A stretch of DNA of 16,083 bases from Desulfobulbaceae bacterium UBA5173 (GTDB lineage: Bacteria > Desulfobacterota > Desulfobulbia > Desulfobulbales > Desulfobulbaceae), in the NCBI GenBank assembly GCA_002413355.1, contig DHWV01000043.1:1-16083 (forward strand). The letters run 5' to 3'. The position numbers were made by a program, and so were the translations under genes. Each line of letters begins with the position of its first letter. Positions within the stretch are counted from its first letter, which is position 1. The notes under the pieces are model-generated. The model searched no databases. It saw only the letters and a program-made list of their open reading frames with translations, and was not told the DNA's origin. Below, one piece after another: positions 1-7,046 of this stretch.

Positions 1-189
1 GACAATGCCTCTTTTCATAAGCCTGAAAAAATTCAGCACCTCATCGAAGATGCCGGGTGCTTGCTTGAATATCTTCCTTCGTATTCGCCTGACCTCAATC
101 CGATTGAGCATAAATGGGCGCAGGCTAAAGCCCTCAGGAAAAAACTCGGCTGTTCCACCGATGAACTTTTTCAGCAGGCCGTTCTGTAG
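1..189 (+). pseudogene. IS630-type transposase, C-terminal fragment
   Basis: The window opens inside a reading frame that starts with DNASFHK and contains the block YSPDLNPIEHKW. Both are hallmarks of the DDE catalytic core of IS630/Tc1-type transposases: the second Asp lies in the DNA-x-x-H block and the last acidic residue in the NPIE block. The frame runs 62 codons to a TAG at 187-189, a normal distance from NPIE to the C-terminus, so the visible 3' end looks intact. The start lies outside the window, so I cannot say whether the whole gene is functional; it is typed as a fragment only for that reason. The right end of the element should lie shortly after 189, since IS630 elements usually target TA dinucleotides, but I could not delimit an inverted repeat without the left end. 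Confidence 0.85.
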
Positions 190-265
190 TCATTTTATTG
201 TGCTATGGCTATATCAAGAACATCATAGAGACCGGCCTCATCCTCCTTGCCCCGCAGTTATCCTC

Positions 266-295
266 TTGCCTTTTCCTCTCATCTTCCGCTATGGT
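266..295 (+). promoter_or_regulatory. Possible sigma70-type promoter for the radical SAM gene
   Basis: TTGCCT (266-271) and TATGGT (290-295) are separated by 18 bp and lie about 50 bp before the start codon at 349. The match to consensus is only moderate. The region between the transposase end and the gene holds no other recognisable element. Confidence 0.25.
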
Positions 296-348
296 AGCAG
301 CTATATTCTGAACAGGCGTTCCGCCGCTCCCACTGTCAAGGACACTTG

Positions 349-2871
349 ATGAACACCGCCCCCCTTTCCTTAGACTCAATTCTCCCCTTGGTGCGCAAGC
401 CGGGCCGCTACATCGGCGGCGAGCTGCACGCGGCGCATCCTGACTACACGGCAGTTGATCTCGCCTTCGCGCTCGTCTTCCCGGATTTGTATGAGATCGG
501 CATGTCGCACCAGGGCTTGCAGATACTGTATCACATCCTCAACCGCGAGCCGGGCTTGGCCGCCGAACGCTGCTTCTGCCCGGACACCGACATGGAGGAG
601 CAGCTACGGCGGCATCATCTACCGCTCTTTTCGCTGGAGTCGCGGCGGCCTCTGGCGGAGTTCGATGTCATCGGCTTCACGCTGCCCTATGAGCTGTGTT
701 ACACGAACATCCTCACCATCCTTGATCTGGCACACATCCCGCTGCGGGCGGCAGAGCGGGGCGAAACTGCGCCCTTGGTCATCGGCGGCGGCTCCTGCTC
801 GATGAACCCGGAGCCGGTGGCGGACTTCTTTGATGCCATTGTCCTTGGCGACGGCGAGGAGGTGATTCTCGACATTGCCGCCGCGCTACGGGCCGTCAAG
901 ACAGACAATCTCTCCCGCCAAGAGAAGCTGCATCGTCTGGCTGCCATTGAGGGCGTGTACATCCCGGCCTTTTTCGCTGACCATTATGACGGCCAGCGGC
1001 TGATTGCAGTGGTTCCGCTTAAGCCGGGTTATGCGAGCGTGCGTCGCCGCATTGTCCCACAGCTACCGCCGGTTGAGCTGATTGAACGCCCGCTGGTGCC
1101 GATGGTCAAGCCGGTGCATGACCGCCTTGGCATCGAGATTGCACGGGGCTGCACACGCGGCTGCCGTTTCTGCCAGGCAGGCATGATTTACCGCCCGGTG
1201 CGTGAGCGCAGCGTCGAGCAAATTATGCAACTGGCCGAGCAGGGCATCAGCAATTCCGGCTTTGGCGAGCTGGCCCTGCTCTCACTCTCCACTGGCGACT
1301 ATTCCTGTCTGGCTGACTTGCTGCTCAAACTGATGGACCGCTTTGCTGAGGAGCGCGTCTCGATCTCCCTGCCCTCAATGCGCGTCGGCACGCTCACGCC
1401 GGAGGTCATCGCCCAGATCAAGCGGGTGCGCAAGACCGGCTTCACCGTGGCACCGGAAGCAGGCACTGACCGTTTGCGCGAAGTGATCAACAAGGGCATC
1501 ACTGAGGCGGATTTGCTCGCTGGCTGCCGCGATGCCTTTGCCGCAGGCTGGAGCGTGCTCAAGTTTTATTTCATGCTCGGCCTGCCGACCGAGACGCTGG
1601 ACGACGTGGACGCGATTGTGGAGCTGGCGGCGCGGGCGCGGCAGGAGGCCAAGGGCAAACGGGCCGAGATCAACGTCTCGGTTTCCACCTTTGTGCCCAA
1701 GCCGCACACGCCGTTCCAGTGGTGCGGCCAAATTTCGATGGACGAATCGCGGGAGCGCATTCAGCGGCTGATGAAGAAGCTGCCGCCCAAGGGCTACAAG
1801 CTGAAGTGGCACGACCCGGAGCTGTCGCTGCTCGAAGGCGTGTTCTCGCGCGGCGACCGCAGGCTGTCGCGCCTGCTGGAAGCGGCTTGGCAGGACGGCG
1901 CACGGTTGGATGGCTGGAACGAGCATTTTTCGCTGGCCCGCTGGCAGCAGGCGGCGGAGAAAGTCGGTATCAGCTTGGAAGACTACCTCCGGCCACGGAC
2001 AATGAATGAGCTGCTGCCGTGGGATCATCTCAGCAGCGGAGTGGAGCGCGACTTTCTGGAGAAGGAATACGAGCGAGCGATGGAGCGGGCGTACACGCCC
2101 GACTGCCGCAAGCATGGCTGCCAAGGCTGCGGCCTCTGTGATTTCAAGACGATCAAACCGGTGGTGCACCCTGAAACGCCGCCAGCCAGTGCAGTCAAGG
2201 CCAGCACTGAACGCCCGGCAAGTCAGCAGCAGACCACGTTCCGCTATCGGGCCGAATATTCGCGCCTCGGCGATGGCCGCTTCATTGGTCATCTGGAGCT
2301 GCTGAACCTCGTTTTCCGCGCCTTGCAGCGGGCCAAGCTGCCGGTGCTCTTCTCGCAAGGCTTTAACCCTACGCCCAAGGTTTCTTTCAGCCCAGCCCTG
2401 CCCGTGGGCGTGGAAAGCGAGATTGAGTTCTTTGAGGTCGATTTGGCCGAACCCATCCGCCGTCCGGTCGAGGTTATGGACGAGCTAAACCACCAGCTAC
2501 CTGGTTTCATGGCCATTACGTCGCTGGCTCCAGCCAAGAAGAAGGCTCCGGTCAACGAGATCATCAGCTATGACTGCCTGCTGCCGGAAGGTGTGAATTT
2601 AGCACAGGCGGAAGACAGCATCGCCGCGTTTCAGGTGGCAGAAAGCGTGCCGCTGGAGCGTACCCGTAAAGGCAAGACGCAGCATTTCGAGCTAAAGAGG
2701 TTCGTCTGCAAACTCAGGCTGGAGGAAGAGCGCAGGCTACAGCTGGAATTGCTTCATCTCCACGCGGAAGCTGGCATCGGTCCAAGGGAAGTGCTGGCCA
2801 ATGTGCTGGCGTTACAGGAGAGCACAGCGGAGCTGGTGCGGTTTGTGAAGGTGAGGGCAAGGGAGAATTAG
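349..2871 (+). CDS. TIGR03960-type radical SAM protein fused to a DUF2344 domain
   Basis: A 840-residue protein. The N-terminal ~230 residues look like the B12-binding-like region of TIGR03960 proteins (for example VFPDLYEIGMSHQGLQ and the VIGGGSCSMNPEP block). The radical SAM core follows, with the CxxxCxxC cluster at Cys268, Cys272 and Cys275 (GCTRGCRFCQAG), which should bind a 4Fe-4S cluster and S-adenosylmethionine. A second cysteine group at 586, 591, 594 and 597 (CRKHGCQGCGLC) may bind metal. From about residue 630 comes a DUF2344 / TIGR03936 radical-SAM-linked domain (FIGHLELLNLVFRALQRA, FSQGFNPTPKVSFSPALPVG). In many bacteria these are adjacent genes or a fusion; here they are fused. 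The substrate is unknown; a role linked to RNA or translation has been suspected from genomic context but is unproven. The ATG at 349 is chosen because AAGGA (338-342) lies 6 nt upstream; the in-frame TTG at 346 would sit too close. There is a single intact frame with no sign of decay. Confidence 0.93.
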   Translation: MNTAPLSLDSILPLVRKPGRYIGGELHAAHPDYTAVDLAFALVFPDLYEIGMSHQGLQILYHILNREPGLAAERCFCPDTDMEEQLRRHHLPLFSLESRRPLAEFDVIGFTLPYELCYTNILTILDLAHIPLRAAERGETAPLVIGGGSCSMNPEPVADFFDAIVLGDGEEVILDIAAALRAVKTDNLSRQEKLHRLAAIEGVYIPAFFADHYDGQRLIAVVPLKPGYASVRRRIVPQLPPVELIERPLVPMVKPVHDRLGIEIARGCTRGCRFCQAGMIYRPVRERSVEQIMQLAEQGISNSGFGELALLSLSTGDYSCLADLLLKLMDRFAEERVSISLPSMRVGTLTPEVIAQIKRVRKTGFTVAPEAGTDRLREVINKGITEADLLAGCRDAFAAGWSVLKFYFMLGLPTETLDDVDAIVELAARARQEAKGKRAEINVSVSTFVPKPHTPFQWCGQISMDESRERIQRLMKKLPPKGYKLKWHDPELSLLEGVFSRGDRRLSRLLEAAWQDGARLDGWNEHFSLARWQQAAEKVGISLEDYLRPRTMNELLPWDHLSSGVERDFLEKEYERAMERAYTPDCRKHGCQGCGLCDFKTIKPVVHPETPPASAVKASTERPASQQQTTFRYRAEYSRLGDGRFIGHLELLNLVFRALQRAKLPVLFSQGFNPTPKVSFSPALPVGVESEIEFFEVDLAEPIRRPVEVMDELNHQLPGFMAITSLAPAKKKAPVNEIISYDCLLPEGVNLAQAEDSIAAFQVAESVPLERTRKGKTQHFELKRFVCKLRLEEERRLQLELLHLHAEAGIGPREVLANVLALQESTAELVRFVKVRAREN

Positions 2872-2917
2872 AGGGTGCAGGCAGGTTGTCTCTCATGTTG
2901 ACGAAGGTCATTTTTGC

Positions 2918-2946
2918 TTGACATGGTCTGTCAATCGTGATAATGA
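2918..2946 (+). promoter_or_regulatory. Near-consensus promoter with overlapping palindromic operator
   Basis: A perfect -35 box TTGACA (2918-2923) is followed after 17 bp by TAATGA (2941-2946); GATAAT (2939-2944) at 15 bp is the alternative -10. The -35 box is the left arm of the palindrome TTGACATGGTCTGTCAA (2918-2934: 6-bp arms, 5-bp spacer). A weaker palindrome TGAC-GAAG-GTCA lies at 2899-2910, so the two TTGAC half-sites are 20 bp apart, about two helical turns. This arrangement is typical of a repressor operator. The predicted transcript start is near 2953, about 60 nt before the ATG at 3012. Confidence 0.55.
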
Positions 2947-3011
2947 TGTTGCCCTGGAGAGGGCGACCTGCTCTCAGTTTACCATTTCTAAAAGACAGGA
3001 GAAATGTCATC

Positions 3012-3502
3012 ATGATTATTGCCAAGCAGTCTTTGTCTGGTATCGTTGTTCTGTTCTGTTCTGTTCGTCAGACCTTTATGCGCAGCCATTTGGCCTGGGA
3101 AGCGCAAAAGAACTCATTGAGAGTAATCAAGATGTTATTGAGCGTTTTGCACATCCAACAGTTGATCATATTAGTTGCGAATGCGATGGCATCCGAGAGA
3201 TATCTTCAGGTTTTATAGTAAGATATATATTTCGATGGAAAAACGATGATGGAGAGAAGCACTCAAACACATTCGATTTTCACTTTAACAGTGATGCGAA
3301 GATTGTTGCCATTGAACCGCAGGGTCAATCTAATATTATTCCTCCTTTTGCCTTTTCAAGTATCCTGATAGCAGGTCTCGGTGGAATCTTTGATGAAATT
3401 CTTAAAGATACACGCTATACCAGATCAGATCTACAGCAATTAATGGATAAAGGAAAATCAAAAGAATTATTGACGATGTTTCTTAGGGTAAAGCAGGGGT
3501 GA
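3012..3502 (+). CDS. Small secreted protein of unknown function, frameshifted at a pentanucleotide repeat
   Basis: ATG 3012 has a good ribosome binding site (AGGAG 2997-3001, 10 nt away) and begins a signal-peptide-like sequence, MIIAKQSLSGIVVLFCS. In the sequence as given this frame runs through three CTGTT units (3051-3065) and stops after 68 codons at 3218. The body of the protein (SDLYAQPFGLGSAKELIE onward to the stop at 3502) is in another frame. Two CTGTT units instead of three (or five) restore one continuous frame; with two units the product is 161 residues and signal peptidase would plausibly cut after LYA. The mature part has an alternating hydrophilic, beta-rich look with a hydrophobic stretch (IIPPFAFSSILIAGLGG) before a helical C-terminus. 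I do not recognise a family. The gene is AT-richer than its neighbours and stands alone behind its own regulated-looking promoter. The frameshift could be phase variation, gene decay or a sequencing error. Confidence 0.6.
3051..3065 (+). repeat. (CTGTT)3 tandem repeat within the signal peptide
   Basis: Three perfect CTGTT units, preceded by a partial TGTT (3047-3050), so 19 bp of periodic sequence. The 5-bp unit is not a multiple of three, so each gain or loss of a unit changes the reading frame. The repeat sits between the hydrophobic core of the signal peptide and its predicted cleavage site. Confidence 0.8.
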
Positions 3503-3592
3503 TTCTTGCATTGGTTATCATTTTCTTCTGATGTCAAAGATAGGTTGGCGGAAAGCTAACTGTACCAATAGTCGAGCAAGCCTTTGCCAAAT

Positions 3593-3613
3593 CGGCTGGT
3601 TCCGCGCCAGCCG
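3593..3613. repeat. Intergenic perfect hairpin
   Basis: Perfect 7-bp arms CGGCTGG (3593-3599) and CCAGCCG (3607-3613) enclose a 7-nt loop. There is no T-run on either side, so it is not a simple terminator. It is GC-rich, unlike the upstream gene, and resembles a REP/BIME-type intergenic palindrome. Whether it recurs in the genome cannot be seen from this window. Confidence 0.45.
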
Positions 3614-3666
3614 GAGATGTTCACCGCTCCTTTCGTTTATTCTCCCAGCCACTCCAAAACACAGCA

Positions 3667-3696
3667 GGCAGGCCTTGGCCTGTCCATATTTTTTTT
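3667..3696 (+). terminator. Rho-independent terminator or leader attenuator before the MFS gene
   Basis: The arms CAGGC (3669-3673) and GCCTG (3678-3682) around a CTTG loop extend outward by a G-T and a G-C pair, and are followed within a few bases by eight T residues (3689-3696). It could end the secreted-protein transcript, but the T-run stops only 12 nt before the ATG at 3709, so it also lies in the immediate leader of the exporter gene. Confidence 0.55.
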
Positions 3697-3708
3697 CAAT
3701 TAACCCGC

Positions 3709-4935
3709 ATGAATAACCTCCACGGCTGGTCGCTGTTTCGGAACAGGAACTTCGCGATGTTTCTGGCGGCCCGCTTCTGCGCATCGCTGGCAAGTATGAT
3801 GCTGGGCGTTGCTATCGGCTGGCAGGTGTATGCCATGACCCGCAGCACCTTCGCGCTGGGCATGGTCGGCTTGGCACAGTTTCTTCCGGCTCTTGCCTTT
3901 GCCCTGCCCGGCGGCTTGGTTGCGGATAAAATAGACCGGCGGCTCATCATTCTGACCGTGCTCGGCGGTGAGCTGCTTGCCGCTGCCGCGCTGCTGGTTT
4001 TGTCCCTCAGCAGCTACGGCTCAGTCTATCCCATCTTCGCCGTGCTGGTTCTGCTGGGGACTGGCCGCTCCTTTGTTGCCCCAGCCAGCCAATCTTTGCT
4101 GCCGTTCATCGTAACAGCGGAAGAATTCCCTCGTGCAGTTGCCTGGCACTCCACCGCGTTTCAATGCGCGACCATTGTCGGCCCGGCACTTGGCGGCTTT
4201 ATTTATGCGGCTGGCCCCAGTTGGGTGTATGGCGCGGCCAGTCTGCTGCTCATGGGCTCGGTTTTGTTTACCTTCCTCATACGGGGACAGTGGAGAATTC
4301 ACAGCGCGTCGGTTGGTCTGCAAGATATTTTCACTGGCGTAACCTTTGTCTTTGCCCACAAAAATATCCTTGGGGCGATCTCGCTCGATCTGTTCGCCGT
4401 GCTGTTCGGCGGCGCAACCGCCCTGCTGCCGGTCTTCGCCACCGAAATTCTTCATACCGGCCCGTGGGGGCTGGGCCTGCTCCGCAGTGCTCCTGCTGCT
4501 GGAGCCGCGCTCGTTGCCCTGTGGCTGACGCATCATCCTCTGTCAAAAAACATCGGCAAGAAGATGTTCTACTGCGTTGCTCTTTTTGGCCTGAGCACTA
4601 TCGCCTTTGCCCTTTCAACCAATTTCTTCCTTTCCGCATTCTTTCTTGCTGTCCTCGGCGGCGCAGACATGATCAGCGTGGTCATCCGGCAGACGCTGGT
4701 GCAGATTTCCACGCCCAATGAAATGCGCGGGCGAGTGAGTGCGGTCAACGCCATCTTCATCGGCGCATCCAATGAGCTGGGTGAATTTGAATCCGGCGTG
4801 ACTGCCTCGCTATTTGGCACTGTTCCGGCTGCTGTCCTCGGCGGCATGGGCACGCTTCTTGTGGTCGCGCTGTGGGCGTGGCTTTTTCCGTCCTTGCGAA
4901 AGATTGACACTCTAAAGCACGAGCTGGCTGCCTGA
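3709..4935 (+). CDS. Major facilitator superfamily exporter (MFS_3/EntS-like)
   Basis: A 408-residue integral inner-membrane protein composed largely of hydrophobic helices, as expected for a 12-helix MFS carrier. MFS motif A appears as GGLVADKIDRR (residues 68-78). The second half carries the block PNEMRGRVSAVNAIFIGASN, characteristic of the MFS_3 (PF05977) group that includes the enterobactin exporter EntS. Such carriers usually expel small molecules (siderophores, drugs) using the proton gradient; no siderophore genes are nearby, so the substrate is open. The start fits the family N-terminus (LFRNRNFAMFLAARF), but there is no Shine-Dalgarno sequence and a terminator-like hairpin ends 12 nt before it. 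The gene is convergent with the minus-strand gene ending at 4956, with a 20-bp gap and no obvious shared terminator. Confidence 0.85.
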   Translation: MNNLHGWSLFRNRNFAMFLAARFCASLASMMLGVAIGWQVYAMTRSTFALGMVGLAQFLPALAFALPGGLVADKIDRRLIILTVLGGELLAAAALLVLSLSSYGSVYPIFAVLVLLGTGRSFVAPASQSLLPFIVTAEEFPRAVAWHSTAFQCATIVGPALGGFIYAAGPSWVYGAASLLLMGSVLFTFLIRGQWRIHSASVGLQDIFTGVTFVFAHKNILGAISLDLFAVLFGGATALLPVFATEILHTGPWGLGLLRSAPAAGAALVALWLTHHPLSKNIGKKMFYCVALFGLSTIAFALSTNFFLSAFFLAVLGGADMISVVIRQTLVQISTPNEMRGRVSAVNAIFIGASNELGEFESGVTASLFGTVPAAVLGGMGTLLVVALWAWLFPSLRKIDTLKHELAA

Positions 4936-4955
4936 CAGCTTTCAATCACGCCTCA

Positions 4956-6146
4956 TCATGCGGTCTGCTCGTCACTCCAATATTGATTTTTGACTGGCAC
5001 GCCGATATCCGCGTCAATCAGCCGCTGCCGCACGGCGAACAGCTTCTCCATCAGCTTGGGTTCAAACTGGGCATAGGCCTCCGTGTCAGGCACCCGCTTT
5101 ACCACCACGCCGAGCAGTTCAGTGATCGCATTGCCAACAGAATTCTGGCTGATGGTGACAATCAATTTGCCTGCGTCACTCCGGTAGATAAGCTGCTTGA
5201 ACGCAGGCTGCCAGCGAATGCTGTTCGCATACTGCGCATCTTGAGTGCAGCGGTCACGTACTTTCTTGGCGGTCTTGAGGAAATCGTTGTTGAACAGCAG
5301 CACCTGCTCCACCTGCTTGGGGAAATACATCTGCTCCGGCATAGGGGCGTTGCGGGTGGAGACCTGGCCAAAGAAGGTTCGGTAGAAATCAAGGAACCCT
5401 TTCAATATCTGATCGTATTCCTGCCAGAAGCAAATGTCCTGCAAGGATGCCGCTCCGCCTTGAATCTCCCAGCTCGGCAATCCCTGCGGATATCCAGTCA
5501 AGGCGATCTTTGCTGACTCTGCATCCGTTGACTTGAGTATCTTCAAGTCTAAGGATTTCTCGAAGAACTCACGATACACATGCGGAATGTGCGCCTCAAA
5601 CAGGCTGTGCTGGCCGCCGTCTGTCAGATTGGGATTGTTCAGATCAGCCAGTTGCGCCTTTCGCAGCTCCTCCTTGCTGAAGACAATGAAATGATTATGC
5701 AACATGCGGATACTCGGCACACCCGGTTCGGTCAGCGGCCACGTCGCATCCAAGCTGGCCTCACCCGCCAAGAGCAGTGCCTCCGCAGGATCAGGGTATT
5801 GCTCCAGCATGTAGTCCAGCATGATCTGATTGATTCTGTTCCAGACATGCTTGACGTTTTCAGGCAGCTGCGTGCGCCGCACTGGTCGTCCAAGGGGATT
5901 GAGAATGCACTTCGAGGTGTTGTAAATGATGGAGGCATCAAACTCCAAACTGTGTCCCAGTGCCTTGCGGTAGAGCAGCAGATTTTCCGGGCTGATCAGC
6001 AGGCCGTTGTTCTGCACCAGATCGTTGAGATTCTCGGCACTGTTGAAGAATTCGTTCGGTTTTAGACCTTCCGGGACATTCAGCGGAATTGGTCTGTACG
6101 GGGTGACAACTTCTCGCGGGCCTGACGCTGTTTCTGTTACGTTCAC
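4956..6146 (-). CDS. Unrecognised 396-residue protein
   Basis: I do not recognise this family. The frame is intact and shows ordinary codon use for the region. The GTG start at 6146 is supported by AAGGAG (6155-6160) with 8-nt spacing; an ATG at 6153 is in another frame and only 1 nt from that site. No signal peptide or membrane segment is visible, so a cytoplasmic location is likely. Visible landmarks include a proline-rich N-terminus, a His-x-His in a hydrophobic setting at residues 150-152 (RMLHNHFIVF), a Trp/aromatic-rich middle (PSWEIQGGAASLQDICFW) and a C-terminal part that looks alpha/beta (GKLIVTISQNSVGNAITELLGV). The HNH-F-V-F string superficially recalls histidine-triad nucleotide hydrolases, but the flanking motifs do not match, so I assign no function. 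It stands alone between a convergent exporter and a long upstream gap with its likely promoter. Confidence 0.8.
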   Translation of the reverse strand: MNVTETASGPREVVTPYRPIPLNVPEGLKPNEFFNSAENLNDLVQNNGLLISPENLLLYRKALGHSLEFDASIIYNTSKCILNPLGRPVRRTQLPENVKHVWNRINQIMLDYMLEQYPDPAEALLLAGEASLDATWPLTEPGVPSIRMLHNHFIVFSKEELRKAQLADLNNPNLTDGGQHSLFEAHIPHVYREFFEKSLDLKILKSTDAESAKIALTGYPQGLPSWEIQGGAASLQDICFWQEYDQILKGFLDFYRTFFGQVSTRNAPMPEQMYFPKQVEQVLLFNNDFLKTAKKVRDRCTQDAQYANSIRWQPAFKQLIYRSDAGKLIVTISQNSVGNAITELLGVVVKRVPDTEAYAQFEPKLMEKLFAVRQRLIDADIGVPVKNQYWSDEQTA

Positions 6147-6267
6147 GGTTCATTCTCCTTGCAACTATCAACAATATAGGCTGAAGAGAGCGAGGTTGTT
6201 CCTCAGCATCTCCGTTTTTATCTCACCATGCACAGGCTTCTGCGCAACAAAGCGCGGACGCATTCCT

Positions 6268-6284
6268 CAGCTCAACATGAGCTG
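6268..6284. repeat. Compact palindrome upstream of the 396-residue protein gene
   Basis: CAGCTCA-ACA-TGAGCTG is a perfect 7-bp inverted repeat with a 3-nt centre, about 120 bp upstream of the GTG at 6146. The near-symmetry suits a dimeric regulator site or a small hairpin; there is no adjoining T-run. Confidence 0.4.
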
Positions 6285-6362
6285 TTTGAGTTAGCATCGT
6301 AGGAAACGGAGCGTGTTTTGTCAACAGGAAAGGCGAAGAATATCCTTATGAATTAGAATGAT

Positions 6363-6391
6363 AGTGCTCATGAGTCATATTCATAAGCACT
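6363..6391. repeat. Imperfect inverted repeat
   Basis: Arms 6363-6373 and 6381-6391 (AGTGCTCATGA against TCATAAGCACT) pair at 10 of 11 positions around a 7-nt loop. It lies in the gap between the lectin stop codon and the 396-residue protein gene. There is no T-run on either side. Confidence 0.4.
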
Positions 6392-6476
6392 GTCCAGCTT
6401 GAGTTGCAAGCGGTGTCGAGTTAGGAGGGGAAGGAAACAGGCGGCAGGCTGGTGCTCTAAACCCAACCTGGGCCTT

Positions 6477-7019
6477 TCAGCGGTTCCTCCGCAGAAGCAA
6501 TTTATACACCGGCATCATATCAAATGGAGTACTGTTTTCCCATTCGCAGAGATATGAACTCGTTACGTCGCTATTGCAGCCAGGGCCGCCATAATCACTC
6601 CAGCGTCTTGGTGTTTCTATCCCCCAAAGAGTCACGTAGCTCTCTCCTCCACAAAAATTGTTTGGCTCATCTGTATACCAATTTGTATAATTCCAAGCCT
6701 CTCCAGTGACCCATTCCCAAACTCCATCTTGAACTTGATCTGTTCCTCCTATCCATACACTCAAACCAGCATCAGTAGTCATATGGTAAACAACCCAGTC
6801 ATTCTCAGCTTGACTGGTTATTGTCGCCAGATGAGATCCAATCGCTTCGCAGGCAGTCTTTGCATTGCTCCACGTCAACGGCGTATCAAATCGCTGATAG
6901 GCATGGCCATTGTCAGGATTGATCTGTTTTTCTGTTCCGGATTGACAAATTTGTGAATAACTAATTGAGAGCGGCAATATCCAACAACTTGTTAAGAGCG
7001 ATAGCACAACTTTTTTCAT
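6477..7019 (-). CDS. Secreted C-type lectin domain protein
   Basis: A 180-residue protein with an N-terminal signal peptide (MKKVVLSLLTSCWILPLSIS, cleavage probably near residue 22) and one C-type lectin-like domain from about residue 27 to 160. Landmarks: a WSNAKTACEAIGSHLATI helix, WIGGTD (89-94), WEWVTGE, YTNWYTDEPNN with the EPN calcium/sugar-specificity tripeptide at 118-120 (mannose-type in animal lectins), and WSD at 140-142 in the place of the usual WND. Cys57-Cys158 and Cys123-Cys148 match the two canonical disulfides. The protein is therefore exported and probably binds glycans in a calcium-dependent way, perhaps on surfaces, phages or other cells. The start is supported by GGGAGG 5 nt upstream. 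A short basic-hydrophobic tail follows the domain (VYKLLLRRNR). A MITE-like element lies immediately upstream, so the promoter probably lies within or beside it. Confidence 0.9.
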   Translation of the reverse strand: MKKVVLSLLTSCWILPLSISYSQICQSGTEKQINPDNGHAYQRFDTPLTWSNAKTACEAIGSHLATITSQAENDWVVYHMTTDAGLSVWIGGTDQVQDGVWEWVTGEAWNYTNWYTDEPNNFCGGESYVTLWGIETPRRWSDYGGPGCNSDVTSSYLCEWENSTPFDMMPVYKLLLRRNR

Positions 7020-7046
7020 AGGTTCCTCCCGTTAGTAATACAGATA

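Larger units (their letters stand above)
6147..6476. other. Non-coding gap of 330 bp with two palindromes
   Basis: No convincing gene lies here. On the minus strand it must hold the promoter of the gene starting at 6146; TATATT (minus strand, around 6174-6179) is a possible -10 box without a clear -35 partner. It also contains the palindromes at 6268-6284 and 6363-6391. No clear terminator with a T-run is seen after the lectin gene. Confidence 0.5.

Noticed and set aside
1375..2358. Long minus-strand open frame of 327 codons inside the radical SAM gene
   Set aside because: It is antisense to a gene with clear family motifs along its full length, and its translation is Arg/Leu/Gln-rich low-quality sequence typical of a shadow frame in GC-rich DNA.
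2918..3502. Reading the secreted-protein gene as one 194-codon frame starting at TTG 2918
   Set aside because: That TTG is the -35 box of the promoter, and the N-terminal part has no signal peptide or ribosome site, whereas ATG 3012 in another frame has both.
3518..3793. Minus-strand frame of 91 codons before the MFS gene
   Set aside because: It spans the terminator-like hairpin and the MFS start, has no ribosome site and no recognisable motif.
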